Assembly: GCA_036278735.1 (NCBI GenBank)
Contig: DASUKM010000047.1
Span: 62,001 to 126,000, forward strand
Reading direction: 5' to 3'
DNA from: DASUKM01 sp036278735
GTDB lineage: Bacteria > Acidobacteriota > Vicinamibacteria > Vicinamibacterales > 2-12-FULL-66-21
Length of the DNA: 64,000 bases
In this document: in pieces, positions 1-8,494 of the stretch
Layout: each line of letters starts with the position of its first letter
Numbering within the stretch: the first letter of the stretch is position 1
Position numbers and translations under genes: made by a program
The notes under the pieces: model-generated
Databases searched by the model: none
What the model saw: the letters and a program-made list of their open reading frames with translations, nothing else
Told to the model about the DNA's origin: nothing

Positions 1-873
1 TTCTGGAGCTTCCTCGGCCACAACGCGATCTACTTTTTCGTCGGCCGCGACGCGGGACTGATTCCATATTTCTTTCCGGGCGTCGTGGCGTTGGTGTGGT
101 GGATGACGACCGGCGGCCGCCGATCGGCCGCGTCATGGCTCGTGCTGATCGCGCTGTTCGCGTCCGTCCTCGCACTGCTCGTGCTCGTGCCGGATACGTG
201 GAACGGCGCCGGCGGGCCGCCGGGCGGACGCTACTTTCTCTCGCTCTATGCGGCGATGTTCTTTTTCGTTCCCGCACGGCCGCGCGCGTGGCCGGCGCTG
301 GTGGCGTGGACGGGCGGCCTGCTCTTCGTCGCCCCGATGCTGGCCAGTCCGTTTGCCGCCGCGAAGTACCCGTGGCACGTGGTCGAAACGGGACTGGTGC
401 GGCGGCTGCCCGTCGAGTTGACGCTGCTCGACGACCTGCCGGTGGCGCTCGTCCCGGCACGGTCGCGCGTGCCGTTCGGCGCGCAGCGCGATCTGCTGCT
501 GTACTTCCTGGACGAGCACGCGTTTCCGCCGGAGGGTTCGTTCTTCTGGGTGGCCGGCGGCGCAACCGCCGAAGTGGTCGTGCGTGCCGAGCGGCCGCTG
601 GCGGCGATGCAGGTCACCTGGCAGTCGCCGATCGCGAATCACGTCACGGCGCGAATCGGCGCGAGTACGGCCTCGCTGGATCTCGTCGCCAATCGCGAAC
701 AGTCGGCGTCGCTGCGCCCCGGGCCAGGCGTCGTGTCCAACTACAAACGCGGATCGCGCGCGTACGTCCTGCGACTGTCGACCTCAACCGGCTTCGTGCC
801 GCGGCTGGCCGACCCGCGCTCCACCGACAGGCGCTTCCTCGGCGCGCGCGTCGAGCTGCAGGTCACGTACTGA
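1..873 (+). CDS. Integral membrane protein, C-terminal part (5' end outside window)
   Basis: The reading frame is open from the first base, so the gene starts before the window; 290 residues are visible. The first ~115 residues hold several hydrophobic membrane segments with short polar loops. The last ~170 residues are mostly polar and look like an extracytoplasmic beta-rich tail. The arrangement resembles the multi-membrane glycosyltransferase-like or O-antigen-type proteins common in glycan clusters, and the downstream genes are glycan genes. No catalytic motif is visible in this fragment, so the exact family cannot be named. It ends with TGA just before a 9-base-periodic repeat tract. Confidence 0.75.
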   Translation, partial: FWSFLGHNAIYFFVGRDAGLIPYFFPGVVALVWWMTTGGRRSAASWLVLIALFASVLALLVLVPDTWNGAGGPPGGRYFLSLYAAMFFFVPARPRAWPALVAWTGGLLFVAPMLASPFAAAKYPWHVVETGLVRRLPVELTLLDDLPVALVPARSRVPFGAQRDLLLYFLDEHAFPPEGSFFWVAGGATAEVVVRAERPLAAMQVTWQSPIANHVTARIGASTASLDLVANREQSASLRPGPGVVSNYKRGSRAYVLRLSTSTGFVPRLADPRSTDRRFLGARVELQVTY

Positions 874-880
874 GCAGCCA

Positions 881-1046
881 ACGGCCACGGCCACGGCCAC
901 GGCCACGGATCACACGGAATACACGGAATACACGGCCACGGATCACACGGAAGGCCACGGATCACACGGAAGGCCACGGCCACGGACTACACGGAATACA
1001 CGGAAGGTGAAGGCCACGGATCACACGGAATACACGGAGAGTACGG
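881..1046. repeat. 9-base-periodic repeat tract (cacggatca / cacggaata)
   Basis: Directly after the stop codon at 873 the sequence is built from variants of one 9-base unit (cacggatca, cacggaata, cacggccac) repeated for about 165 bases. The remainder of the 288-base gap to 1161 shows nothing recognisable. The same units, in the opposite orientation, form the much longer array at 47505-47925. Spurious open frames across it encode Thr-Asp-His-Thr repeats and are not genes. Confidence 0.9.
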
Positions 1047-1161
1047 GGATTGTGGGAACGCGAGCGGAGTATTGCGCAGCAACCGCTTACGGACTGGCCA
1101 ACACCCAACTTTGACATCTCCTGATCTCCTGCGGAACCTCGGGGGGACGCGCCGCACGCGA

Positions 1162-2154
1162 TCAGCGCCGCCGCACGATTTGGACGACGCCCCCTGAGAG
1201 CGAGAAGAGCATCGTGAGCGCGGCGCCCATGAACGAGATCGCCAACGCGGCTTCGAGGGGCAGATGGAAGCGCGCGAAGTAGAAGCCGAAGGTGGCTTCC
1301 CGGACGCCGAAGCCGTTGATCGACACGGGCAGCATCTGGACGAGCAGGCTGATCGGCACGAGCAGGCCGAGCTGCGTGGCGGTGACGCCGACGTTCATGC
1401 TGCGCGCGATCGCGAGGTAGAACAGCACCAGCAGGATCTGCACGGTGACCGCGCCGGCGAAGCACCGCGCGAGCGATCCCGGCCGCGCGCGGAACCGCTG
1501 GAGCGCGGCCTGCAGCCGCTCGAGCCGATCGTCGATCCACTGCGGGTGCAACCGCCGCAGCGGCGCGAGCAGGCGCAGCAGCCGTTCGGGATCGAGGAGC
1601 GCCGGGGTGCACGCGAGCGTCGCCAGGCCGAGGCCGCCCCACAGCGTGGCCGGCCCGATCGGGCCCGCCATCGAGGCCTCTCGCGCGGCCGCGCTGGCCG
1701 AGAGCGCCGCGATGAAGCCGAGGCCGAGCAGGCCGATCCCGCGATCCGTCAGCACGACGGTCGTCGCGAGGGTCTTCGATCCCGCATCCGCTGCCGTGTC
1801 GGCAATCCGGATGACGTCGCCGCCGATGTTGCTCGGCAGGAAGTTGTTGTAAAAGAAGGCGACCAGGAAGGAGCCGGTCAGCCGGCGGAAGCCGATGTTC
1901 ACGAGCTGTGCGTGGAGCAGCGCCCGCCAGCGCCACGCGCTCACGAGCACCATGCCGAAATACAGCGCGAGCGCCGCCACCAGCCAGGCGATCGAGGCGT
2001 GGCGCGCATGCGTCCAGACGCGGCCGACGTCGACGCGCGAGATCAGGATCGCGAGCAGGCCCCCGCTCACCACGAGTTTGGCCGCCGCCACGAGGCGTCC
2101 GCGGAGGGGCGATCTGGATACAGGCTCGGCGGATGCCGAGAGAGGAGAATCCAT
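1162..2154 (-). CDS. YbhN/AglD-type flippase-like membrane protein
   Basis: This 330-residue polytopic protein has about eight membrane segments spread over the length. The motif FFYNNFLPSNIGGDVIR near residues 95-115 is typical of the lysylphosphatidylglycerol synthase transmembrane-region / YbhN / AglD superfamily (UPF0104). Members assist export or modification of lipid-linked sugars or aminoacyl-lipids; the substrate here is unknown. It is divergently transcribed from the glycosyltransferase at 2300, which supports an envelope-glycan role. A TATAGT -10-like hexamer for this strand lies at 2183-2188. The start is the ATG at 2154. Confidence 0.85.
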   Translation of the reverse strand: MDSPLSASAEPVSRSPLRGRLVAAAKLVVSGGLLAILISRVDVGRVWTHARHASIAWLVAALALYFGMVLVSAWRWRALLHAQLVNIGFRRLTGSFLVAFFYNNFLPSNIGGDVIRIADTAADAGSKTLATTVVLTDRGIGLLGLGFIAALSASAAAREASMAGPIGPATLWGGLGLATLACTPALLDPERLLRLLAPLRRLHPQWIDDRLERLQAALQRFRARPGSLARCFAGAVTVQILLVLFYLAIARSMNVGVTATQLGLLVPISLLVQMLPVSINGFGVREATFGFYFARFHLPLEAALAISFMGAALTMLFSLSGGVVQIVRRR

Positions 2155-2252
2155 TCGTCAGGTTCGTGCGGAAAAGCACGCCACTATACCATGCGGGCCG
2201 TCGGGGCGTCATGCTGAAAGCCACGCATCTACCTGAACCGGAGCAACTTAGC

Positions 2253-2282
2253 TTGACCCTCCGGCATCACGCATCCTACAAT
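2253..2282 (+). promoter_or_regulatory. Sigma-70-type promoter for the 2300 glycosyltransferase
   Basis: TTGACC (2253-2258) and TACAAT (2277-2282) are separated by 18 bases. The predicted transcription start is about 2289, eleven bases before the ATG. It sits in the divergent intergenic region and is one of the best consensus matches in the window. Confidence 0.6.
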
Positions 2283-2299
2283 GCGTCGGATCCGGCCGC

Positions 2300-3505
2300 A
2301 TGCACATCCTCATGATCGCTCCGGAGCCGTTCTTCGAGCCCCGGGGCACACCCTTCTCTGAATACCATCGTATCCGGGCGCTGCTCGACCTCGGCCATAC
2401 GGTCGATCTCGTCACGTATCCGTTCGGCGCGGATGTCACGATGCCCGGCTTGCGGATCTTCCGCTGCCTGCGGCCCCCCTTCGTCCGCGGCGTGCGGCTG
2501 GGACCCTCCCTGGCGAAGGTGCCGCTGGATCTGACGCTGGCGGCCGCTGCGGCACGGCGTGCGGCCGGCGGCCGCTACGACGCCGTGCACTCGCACGAAG
2601 AGGCGAGCGCCATCGGCGTGGTGCTCGCCCGGATGCTGCGCATCCCGCACCTGTACGACATGCACTCGAGCCTGCCGCAGCAGCTCGCCAATTTCAGCTT
2701 CAGCCGGTCGCGCGTGCTCGCGGCGCTGTTCCGCGCGATGGAGCGATTCGTGATCCGCGGATCGCGCGCCGTCATCGTGATCTGCCCCGAGCTGCAGGCG
2801 CTCGTCCAGACGATCACGCACGACGTGCCGGCCGTGTTGATCGAAAACGCCCCCGGGTCGGGCGACGTGGGTGCGTTCGACGGCGGCAGTCCGGCGGACG
2901 TCCGCCGCAATCTCGGTCTCCCGGCCGATGCGCCCATGGTGCTGTATACCGGGACGTTCGAGGCGTACCAGGGACTCGATCTGCTGTTCGCGGCGATGCC
3001 GGCGGTTCACGCCGCGCGGCCCGACGTCCGGCTCGTGCTGGCGGGTGGAGACGCCACCCAGATCGATCGCGCGCGCGCCGAGGTGCGCCGCCTGGGCGTC
3101 GAACAGGCCGTGCTGTTCGCGGGACGTCGTCGTGCGGAAGAGATCCCGAGCCTGCTGTCCGCCGCCGCGGCGCTCGTGTCGCCGCGCAGCACCGGGATCA
3201 ACACGCCGCTGAAGATCTATCAGTACCTGCGCAGCGGACGGCCGATCGTCGCGACGCGGCTGCTCACGCACACGCAGGTGCTCGACGACAGCGTCGCGTT
3301 CCTGACCGATGCCACGCCGGACGGCTTCGCGCGCGGCCTGCTCGACGCCGTGTCGGACACCTCGCGTGCGGAGGCGATCGGCGCCTGCGCGCGCCAACTG
3401 GCGGACACGAAATACAGCTACGACGCGTACCTGCGGCGCACGCGCGAGGCCTGCGCGCTGCTTGCGCTGCCGGTGTCGTCGCGGACCGCCGGCGAGCCGG
3501 CATGA
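2300..3505 (+). CDS. Glycosyltransferase, GT4-like (GT-B fold)
   Basis: This 401-residue protein has a Rossmann-like N-terminal acceptor domain (MHILMIAPEPFFEPRGTPFS, with the glycine-rich loop near residue 16). The C-terminal nucleotide-sugar half starts near residue 215 with MVLYTGTFEAYQGLD. The late acidic and glycine region (SPRSTGINTPLKIYQYLRSG) replaces the usual GT4 EX7E. It probably transfers a sugar from an activated donor to a lipid-linked or methyltransferase-modified acceptor in the cytoplasm. It overlaps the next gene by 4 bases (ATGA), so 2300-5234 is one translationally coupled unit. Donor and acceptor cannot be told from sequence. Confidence 0.87.
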   Translation: MHILMIAPEPFFEPRGTPFSEYHRIRALLDLGHTVDLVTYPFGADVTMPGLRIFRCLRPPFVRGVRLGPSLAKVPLDLTLAAAAARRAAGGRYDAVHSHEEASAIGVVLARMLRIPHLYDMHSSLPQQLANFSFSRSRVLAALFRAMERFVIRGSRAVIVICPELQALVQTITHDVPAVLIENAPGSGDVGAFDGGSPADVRRNLGLPADAPMVLYTGTFEAYQGLDLLFAAMPAVHAARPDVRLVLAGGDATQIDRARAEVRRLGVEQAVLFAGRRRAEEIPSLLSAAAALVSPRSTGINTPLKIYQYLRSGRPIVATRLLTHTQVLDDSVAFLTDATPDGFARGLLDAVSDTSRAEAIGACARQLADTKYSYDAYLRRTREACALLALPVSSRTAGEPA

Positions 3506-4257
3506 CGGCCCGCTCGACGTCGAGCGGCACGCGGCATTACAGCTACGCCCACTACGACAATCCGGAGATCGCCGCCGGCTTCGACGCGCTGCGCTTTTCG
3601 GGCGCGGTCGGGACGCTGCTCGCCGAGACGCAGGCGCGCGTGCTCGATTCGTTCCTCGCGCCCCTGGCCGGCACGCGCGTGCTCGACGTCGGCACGGGCA
3701 CCGGGCGCGGCGCGCTGGTGCTCGCGCGGGCGGGAGCGCGGGTCACCGGCGTGGACGCGTCGGCGGAAATGCTGGCCGTCGCACGGCGCCGCGCGGAGCA
3801 GTCCGGCACCCCCGTCGAGTTCCAGCAGGGGGACGCGCACCGGTTGCCGTTCCCCGACGCGAGCTTCGACGCGGCCGTCAGCCTGCGCGTCATCATGCAC
3901 ACGCCCGACTGGCGCCAGTGTGTCGCGGAGTTGTGCCGCGTGAGCCGGCGTCGCGTCGTCCTCGACTACCCGGCCGCGATCAGCGCGGCCGCGCTGCAGG
4001 CGGCCGGCCGGCACGTGGCGGCGCGCATGGGCCGGCGCACCGAGCCGTACCGCGTCTTCACCGACCGCGCCATCCGCGACGCCTTGGCCCGCCACGGTTT
4101 CCACATCGTCGGGACGCACCGTCAATTCGTGCTGCCGATTGCGCTGCACAAGCTCGCCGACTCGCGGCGCTCGACCATCGCGGTCGAACGCGCGCTCGCG
4201 GCCGTCGGCCTGCTGCGGTGGCTCGGGTCGCCGGTGACCGTGGTCGCCGAGCGGTGA
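3502..4257 (+). CDS. SAM-dependent methyltransferase (class I)
   Basis: This 251-residue protein carries motif I VLDVGTGTGRGAL near residue 58, an acidic residue ending strand 2 (GVDASAEML), and DAHRLPFPDASFDAAVS as motif II/III. This is the Methyltransf_11 arrangement. The ATG overlaps the stop of the glycosyltransferase (ATGA), and its own stop overlaps the GTG of the epimerase. The context suggests methylation of a sugar or lipid intermediate, which is inference. Confidence 0.85.
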   Translation: MTARSTSSGTRHYSYAHYDNPEIAAGFDALRFSGAVGTLLAETQARVLDSFLAPLAGTRVLDVGTGTGRGALVLARAGARVTGVDASAEMLAVARRRAEQSGTPVEFQQGDAHRLPFPDASFDAAVSLRVIMHTPDWRQCVAELCRVSRRRVVLDYPAAISAAALQAAGRHVAARMGRRTEPYRVFTDRAIRDALARHGFHIVGTHRQFVLPIALHKLADSRRSTIAVERALAAVGLLRWLGSPVTVVAER

Positions 4258-5234
4258 AGACACTCGTCACCGGCGCGACCGGCTTCACGGGCGGTCACCT
4301 CGCGCGTGCGCTGCGGGCGCACGGCGACGACGTCCGGGCGCTCGTGCGCGACGAAGCGGCCGCCGGCGGGTTGCGGGAGGCTGGCGTGGACGTCGTCGCC
4401 GGCGATCTGCGGGATGCCGACGCCGTCCATCGTGCCGCCGCGGGGGCCGAGGTCGTCTATCACATCGCGGCGCTCTATCGCCGGGCCGGCCTTCCTGAAA
4501 GCGTGTATCGCGCGGTCAATGCCGATGCGGTCGGCACGGTGATCGAGGCGGCCGCCGCGGCAGGCGCGCGCCGCGTGGTCCACTGCAGCACCGTCGGGGT
4601 CCATGGCGACGTCGAACACCCGCCCGCGAACGAAGACGCGCCGCTGCGGCCGGGCGACGTGTATCAGGTCACGAAGGTCGAAGGGGAGCGCATCGCGCGC
4701 GAGGCCGCGGCGCGGACCGGCGTCGAGGTCGTCATTGCACGGCCGACGGGGATCTATGGTCCGGGGGATCGCCGGCTCCTGAAGCTGTTTCGCGGCGTCG
4801 CGCGCCGGCGAGTCGTCGTGCTCGGCGACGGCCGCATCTTTTATCACCTCACGTTCATCGACGACCTCGTCGAGGGGTTCCGTCTCTGTGCGACCGTGCC
4901 CGCGGCGGCCGGCCGCACGTACATCCTCGCGGGCGGGGAGGTGACGACGCTCGACGAGCTGATCGGGATCGTGGCGGAGGAGGCCGGCGTGAAACCGCCG
5001 GCGCTGCATCTGCCGGTCTGGCCGTTCTGGCTGGCGGGGGCCGCGTGCGAGGCGGTGTGCGCGCCGTTCGGGATCGAGCCGCCGCTCTATCGCCGCCGCG
5101 TCGATTTCTTCACCAAGAGCCGCGCCTTCGACATCAGCCGTGCGCGCGCGGAGCTGGGGTACGCGCCACGCGTCGGCCTGCGCGAAGGCATCCGCCGTAC
5201 GCTGGCGTGGTACCGCCACGCGGGGTGGATCTGA
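4254..5234 (+). CDS. NAD(P)-dependent epimerase/dehydratase (extended SDR)
   Basis: The 326-residue protein begins at a GTG that overlaps the preceding stop. It starts VKTLVTGATGFTGGHLARAL, the TGxxGxxG dinucleotide-binding loop of extended short-chain dehydrogenases. Further features are HCSTVGVHGD and the catalytic YQVTK (YxxxK) around residues 137-141. It resembles dihydroflavonol-4-reductase-like and hopanoid-associated sugar epimerases (HpnA-like). The hopanoid link is only a possibility. The GTG start was chosen because the Rossmann motif begins immediately. Confidence 0.85.
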   Translation: MKTLVTGATGFTGGHLARALRAHGDDVRALVRDEAAAGGLREAGVDVVAGDLRDADAVHRAAAGAEVVYHIAALYRRAGLPESVYRAVNADAVGTVIEAAAAAGARRVVHCSTVGVHGDVEHPPANEDAPLRPGDVYQVTKVEGERIAREAAARTGVEVVIARPTGIYGPGDRRLLKLFRGVARRRVVVLGDGRIFYHLTFIDDLVEGFRLCATVPAAAGRTYILAGGEVTTLDELIGIVAEEAGVKPPALHLPVWPFWLAGAACEAVCAPFGIEPPLYRRRVDFFTKSRAFDISRARAELGYAPRVGLREGIRRTLAWYRHAGWI

Positions 5235-5286
5235 GGCCGTTCGGCACTCGGCGGAGTCGCCGCCTCCGTACTTGAAAGGGGCACTG

Positions 5287-5967
5287 ATGCGCACATCCGA
5301 GGCGGTTTCCGTGTGGGGCGTCTCGTGGGCTGTTGGACTGCCTGCCATGGTCATCGCAGCGGTGGCGTTCGAATCACACGCGACGAGCGCGCTGCTCGTC
5401 ACCATCGCCGCCGGCGCGCTGCTGGTCGCGGTGCCCATCTGGTCGTCCGCGGTGGCGGCGCGTGCGCCGAGGCCCGCGGTCGAGGCGTTGGCTTGTGCGG
5501 GCACGTGTATGGCGGCGATCGCGATTTACGCCTATGTGTTTTCGCCCGATACCGGTCCGAACCTCAACACCACCGAATCGATGATGCGGCGTACGCGGTA
5601 CTTCAGCACCTGGCATTACCCTCCCGAGCTGGTCTGGGGCTTCTGGCTGACCGTCGGCAGCACGGTGATGTGCGGCCTGATCGCCGGCGTCCTCGCCCGC
5701 GGTCTTCGTGGCGATCGTTCGCTCACGCTCCTCAGGGCGTCGATGGTCTTCGGGATCGCGTTCTGCGGGGCGTCGCTGCTGGCCATGCTGATGCTCGCGC
5801 TCGTCGGGCCGGCATTGATGGCCGCCGGCGGTTCGGTCGGAGGAGCAGTCTGGGAAGGCATCGTGCCGTTGTGTCTCGGTGGGTTTGCCGCGGGCGCGCT
5901 CGTCGGGGTGGTCGTCACGTCCGCGCGCGGGCGATTGCAATCGATGGCCGATCTGGCGCGTTCCTGA
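5287..5967 (+). CDS. Hypothetical integral membrane protein
   Basis: This 226-residue protein has about six hydrophobic segments and a polar loop around residues 88-115 (SPDTGPNLNTTESMMRRTRY). A GAAAGGGG ribosome-binding site ends six bases before the ATG at 5287. I do not recognise the family. It follows the epimerase by 52 bases and may share its transcript. Confidence 0.7.
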   Translation: MRTSEAVSVWGVSWAVGLPAMVIAAVAFESHATSALLVTIAAGALLVAVPIWSSAVAARAPRPAVEALACAGTCMAAIAIYAYVFSPDTGPNLNTTESMMRRTRYFSTWHYPPELVWGFWLTVGSTVMCGLIAGVLARGLRGDRSLTLLRASMVFGIAFCGASLLAMLMLALVGPALMAAGGSVGGAVWEGIVPLCLGGFAAGALVGVVVTSARGRLQSMADLARS

Positions 5968-5988
5968 CGCAGACCAGCTATCAGCCGT

Positions 5989-6044
5989 CAGTTGCCAGTT
6001 GCCAGTTGCCAGTTGCCAGTTTCCAGTTCCCAGTTCCCAGTTGG
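5989..6044. repeat. 7-base tandem repeat (cagttgc)x8
   Basis: Eight consecutive 7-base units, cagttgc drifting to cagttcc, fill 5989-6044. Related units in the reverse orientation occur at 62889-62910 before tsaE. It lies between two genes and encodes nothing. Confidence 0.9.
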
Positions 6045-6082
6045 CTGGCCGCTATGCCCCTCGTGCGCGGCATCCCCCGCAC

Positions 6083-6140
6083 TCGCCCCCGGCGCCCCGC
6101 CCCCCGCCCTCCGCGCCCCGCACTCCGCTCCCCGCGCCTC
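6083..6140. repeat. C-rich simple repeat (ccccgcnctccgcg)
   Basis: A tract of ccccgccc, ctccgcg and ccccgcactcc units runs up to the 3' end of the minus-strand gene. The same low-complexity motif recurs inside that gene (7068-7148), at 55421-55632 and at 61205-61236. Confidence 0.8.
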
Positions 6141-7719
6141 ACCTCGGCGGGCACGCGTAGACGCCGGGGATCAGCACCGTGCCCCTGTCGCACGGCTGCC
6201 GCAGGATCCGGATCGACTCGGCGCGGTGCTGCGCGACGAGGCGGTCGTATTCGAAGACGCGGTCGATGTCTTCCGAGTCGACGATGATGTGTTCGTCGGT
6301 GACGAACGTCACGTAATAAGCAATCCAGTAGTCGGCGGTCGCGTACTCGATGCCGGCGGCCTGCAGTCGCCAGATCAACTGCTGCTTCGCGGGCACGAAC
6401 GGATGCGTCAGGTACGCCCGCCACAGCTCCACGTGTGGAACGGCCACCAGCGCGGTCCACACGAGGACGAGGGCGATCCAGGTCCGGGCGAGACGACGAG
6501 CCGATTCGACGCGCAGGTACCACGCACTCAGCCCGACGGCGCCGGCAAGCGACAAGAGCTCGTAGCGCATGAGGTGCGGGTCCACGGCGCCGCAGCGGGC
6601 GCCGACGTAGCCAAGCACCGACAGCGCGCCGGCGAGGACGAGGTACGCGGGGGCGTCAAACGCGGCCGGCCAGCGGCGGGTGGCCGCCACGCGCATGACG
6701 ATCCGCCCGGCGGCCCAGGTCATGATGATCGCGAGCAGCCATCCACTCCCGGCCAGCCCCTGGTGCACGCGGCTCTGGATGCCGAACGACGACACCGGAT
6801 AGACGGCCGCGCCGAACAGCTCGGGCCAATGAATGGTGGCGATCCGCCAGAGGCCGGCGGCGAGCGTCCGCGGATCGACGCAGACGCGGTTGGCGATCTC
6901 CGTGAGGTCGTTGGGTGGCGCAGGCAGATCTCTCCACGACGTGCCTGGTCCGACGGCCGAGCCGAACCCTTTCAGCCATTGCGCGATCACCCAGATCGCC
7001 GCGGCGGTCGCAAAGATGACCGCGAAGCGGCCCACGAGCGACGTCAGCTCAGCCCTTCGGCTCACGCTGCTCTCCCGCCCCCCGCTCTCCGCGCCTCGCC
7101 CCCCGCCCTCCGCGCCCCGCGCCCCGCGCCCCGCACTCCGCACTCCGACCTCGATCACGAGGAGCGCGACGATGCCGTAGATCGTGAACTCGCGCTGCAG
7201 GAATCCGACGCCGAGCGCGACGCCGCACCAGATCGGGCGCCGGCGCAGCAGCCAGATCAGCGTCACGTAGAGAAACGGCGCGACGTTGCCAACGGCCGGG
7301 GCGACCAGCAGGGCCGAGGTGCCGACGGCCGGGAGCGCAAACCACGACGTCGCGACCCCCGCGAGCGCGGGCCGGAGCCCCACGTCGCGTTCGAGGATGC
7401 GGAGCAGCAGCAGCGCGACCAGCACGTTCCAGGCGACCAGCGGCAGCTTCAACAGGAAGATCGAGGGACCGAACAGGCGGAAGAGCGGCGCCGCCGTCCA
7501 GGCGTCCACCGCCAGCATGTAGTTCTGGCCGTACATGAAGACCGGGAACGCGCGCCCCTCGCTCAGGTGCGTCGCCATCAGGCCGAAGACCGCCTGATCG
7601 GCGTCGAACGCGGATTGGCCCCAGATCAGGAACACGCCCGATCGGGCGAGGACGATCAGCGCGACGGCGATCGCGACGATCCATCGTTCGGCGCGACGCG
7701 GGGGCTGGGGCTGGGGCAT
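6139..7719 (-). CDS. Membrane glycosyltransferase-like protein (GT39-type topology)
   Basis: This 526-residue protein has at least ten membrane segments. The first luminal loop contains QSAFDADQAVFGLMATHLSEGRAF, where the acidic residues sit as in the first-loop catalytic Asp of GT-C enzymes. It is probably a polyprenyl-phosphate-sugar-dependent transferase or a relative. Residues about 190-217 are a Gly/Arg/Ala-rich stretch (RSAGRGARGAEGGGRGAE) encoded by the same C-rich simple repeat found between genes nearby, an insertion that kept the frame. The start MPQPQPPRR at 7719 precedes the first membrane helix. It diverges from the acyltransferase at 7745. Confidence 0.75.
   Translation of the reverse strand: MPQPQPPRRAERWIVAIAVALIVLARSGVFLIWGQSAFDADQAVFGLMATHLSEGRAFPVFMYGQNYMLAVDAWTAAPLFRLFGPSIFLLKLPLVAWNVLVALLLLRILERDVGLRPALAGVATSWFALPAVGTSALLVAPAVGNVAPFLYVTLIWLLRRRPIWCGVALGVGFLQREFTIYGIVALLVIEVGVRSAGRGARGAEGGGRGAESGGRESSVSRRAELTSLVGRFAVIFATAAAIWVIAQWLKGFGSAVGPGTSWRDLPAPPNDLTEIANRVCVDPRTLAAGLWRIATIHWPELFGAAVYPVSSFGIQSRVHQGLAGSGWLLAIIMTWAAGRIVMRVAATRRWPAAFDAPAYLVLAGALSVLGYVGARCGAVDPHLMRYELLSLAGAVGLSAWYLRVESARRLARTWIALVLVWTALVAVPHVELWRAYLTHPFVPAKQQLIWRLQAAGIEYATADYWIAYYVTFVTDEHIIVDSEDIDRVFEYDRLVAQHRAESIRILRQPCDRGTVLIPGVYACPPR
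7068..7148. repeat. C-rich simple repeat inside the 6139-7719 gene
   Basis: About 80 bases of ccccgccctccgcgcc-type units lie wholly inside a coding sequence and are translated into a Gly/Arg/Ala/Glu-rich loop. The flanking sequence resumes normal membrane-protein coding on both sides. Confidence 0.85.
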
Positions 7720-7744
7720 CCGCAGGCTTATGATACGACCTGCG

Positions 7745-8494
7745 ATGCCTGAGATTCCGCGCGCCCAGGACCAGTTGTTCTCGCCGGGCCTCTCCGCGCG
7801 CGCGAAATATTCGGCGCTCGTCGTCGGGCGTCCCGGGTGGGGCGCCTTTCTGAAACACGAGCTGATCATGCAGGCGTCGCAGAACGTCGCCGGCGCGGTC
7901 GGGCTCGCGCTCCGGCGCACGCTGTTTCCGGCGCTGCTCGGCGCCTGCGGACACAACGTCGTCTTCGGGCAGAACGTGGTCCTGCGGCACCCGCACAAGA
8001 TTCGGATTGGCGACGACGTCGTCATCGACGACAACTGCCTGCTCGATGCCAAGGGGGAGACGAACGCCGGCATCACGATCGGCACGGGCGTCTTCGTCGG
8101 CCGCAATTCGATTCTGTCGTGCAAGAACGGCGACATCGATCTGGGCGACGGCGTGAACATCGGGTTCAACTGCGAGGTGTTTTCGGCCAGCCGCGTCGCG
8201 ATCGGACGCGAGACGCTGCTCGCCGCGTACTGCTACGTCATTGGCGGCGACCACGCGTTCAGCGATCCGACGGCCGCGATTCTCGAGCAGCCGCGGTCCT
8301 CGGCCGGCATCACGATCGGCGCCGGCGCGTGGCTCGGGGCGGGGGCGAAGGTCCTCGACGGCGTCAGCGTCGGCGACGGCGCGATCGTGGGGGCGGCGGC
8401 CGTCGTGCGCGACGCGCTCCCGGCCGGCGCGATTGCGGTCGGGATTCCGGCGCGCGTGGTCGGCTCGCGCGAGGCGGCGGCGCGGCGTTCATGA
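7745..8494 (+). CDS. Hexapeptide-repeat acyltransferase (WbbJ/LpxA-like fold)
   Basis: The 249-residue protein has left-handed beta-helix hexapeptide repeats from about residue 80 to 235 (IRIGDDVVIDDNCLLDA, ITIGTGVFVGRNSIL, ITIGAGAWLGAGAKVLDG). The family transfers acetyl or acyl groups to sugars or amino sugars. It ends VGIPARVVGSR, typical of WbbJ/CysE-like O-acetyltransferases. The ATG at 7730 would add five residues; I prefer 7745. It overlaps the next gene by 4 bases (ATGA), implying joint action on the same glycan. Confidence 0.85.
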   Translation: MPEIPRAQDQLFSPGLSARAKYSALVVGRPGWGAFLKHELIMQASQNVAGAVGLALRRTLFPALLGACGHNVVFGQNVVLRHPHKIRIGDDVVIDDNCLLDAKGETNAGITIGTGVFVGRNSILSCKNGDIDLGDGVNIGFNCEVFSASRVAIGRETLLAAYCYVIGGDHAFSDPTAAILEQPRSSAGITIGAGAWLGAGAKVLDGVSVGDGAIVGAAAVVRDALPAGAIAVGIPARVVGSREAAARRS

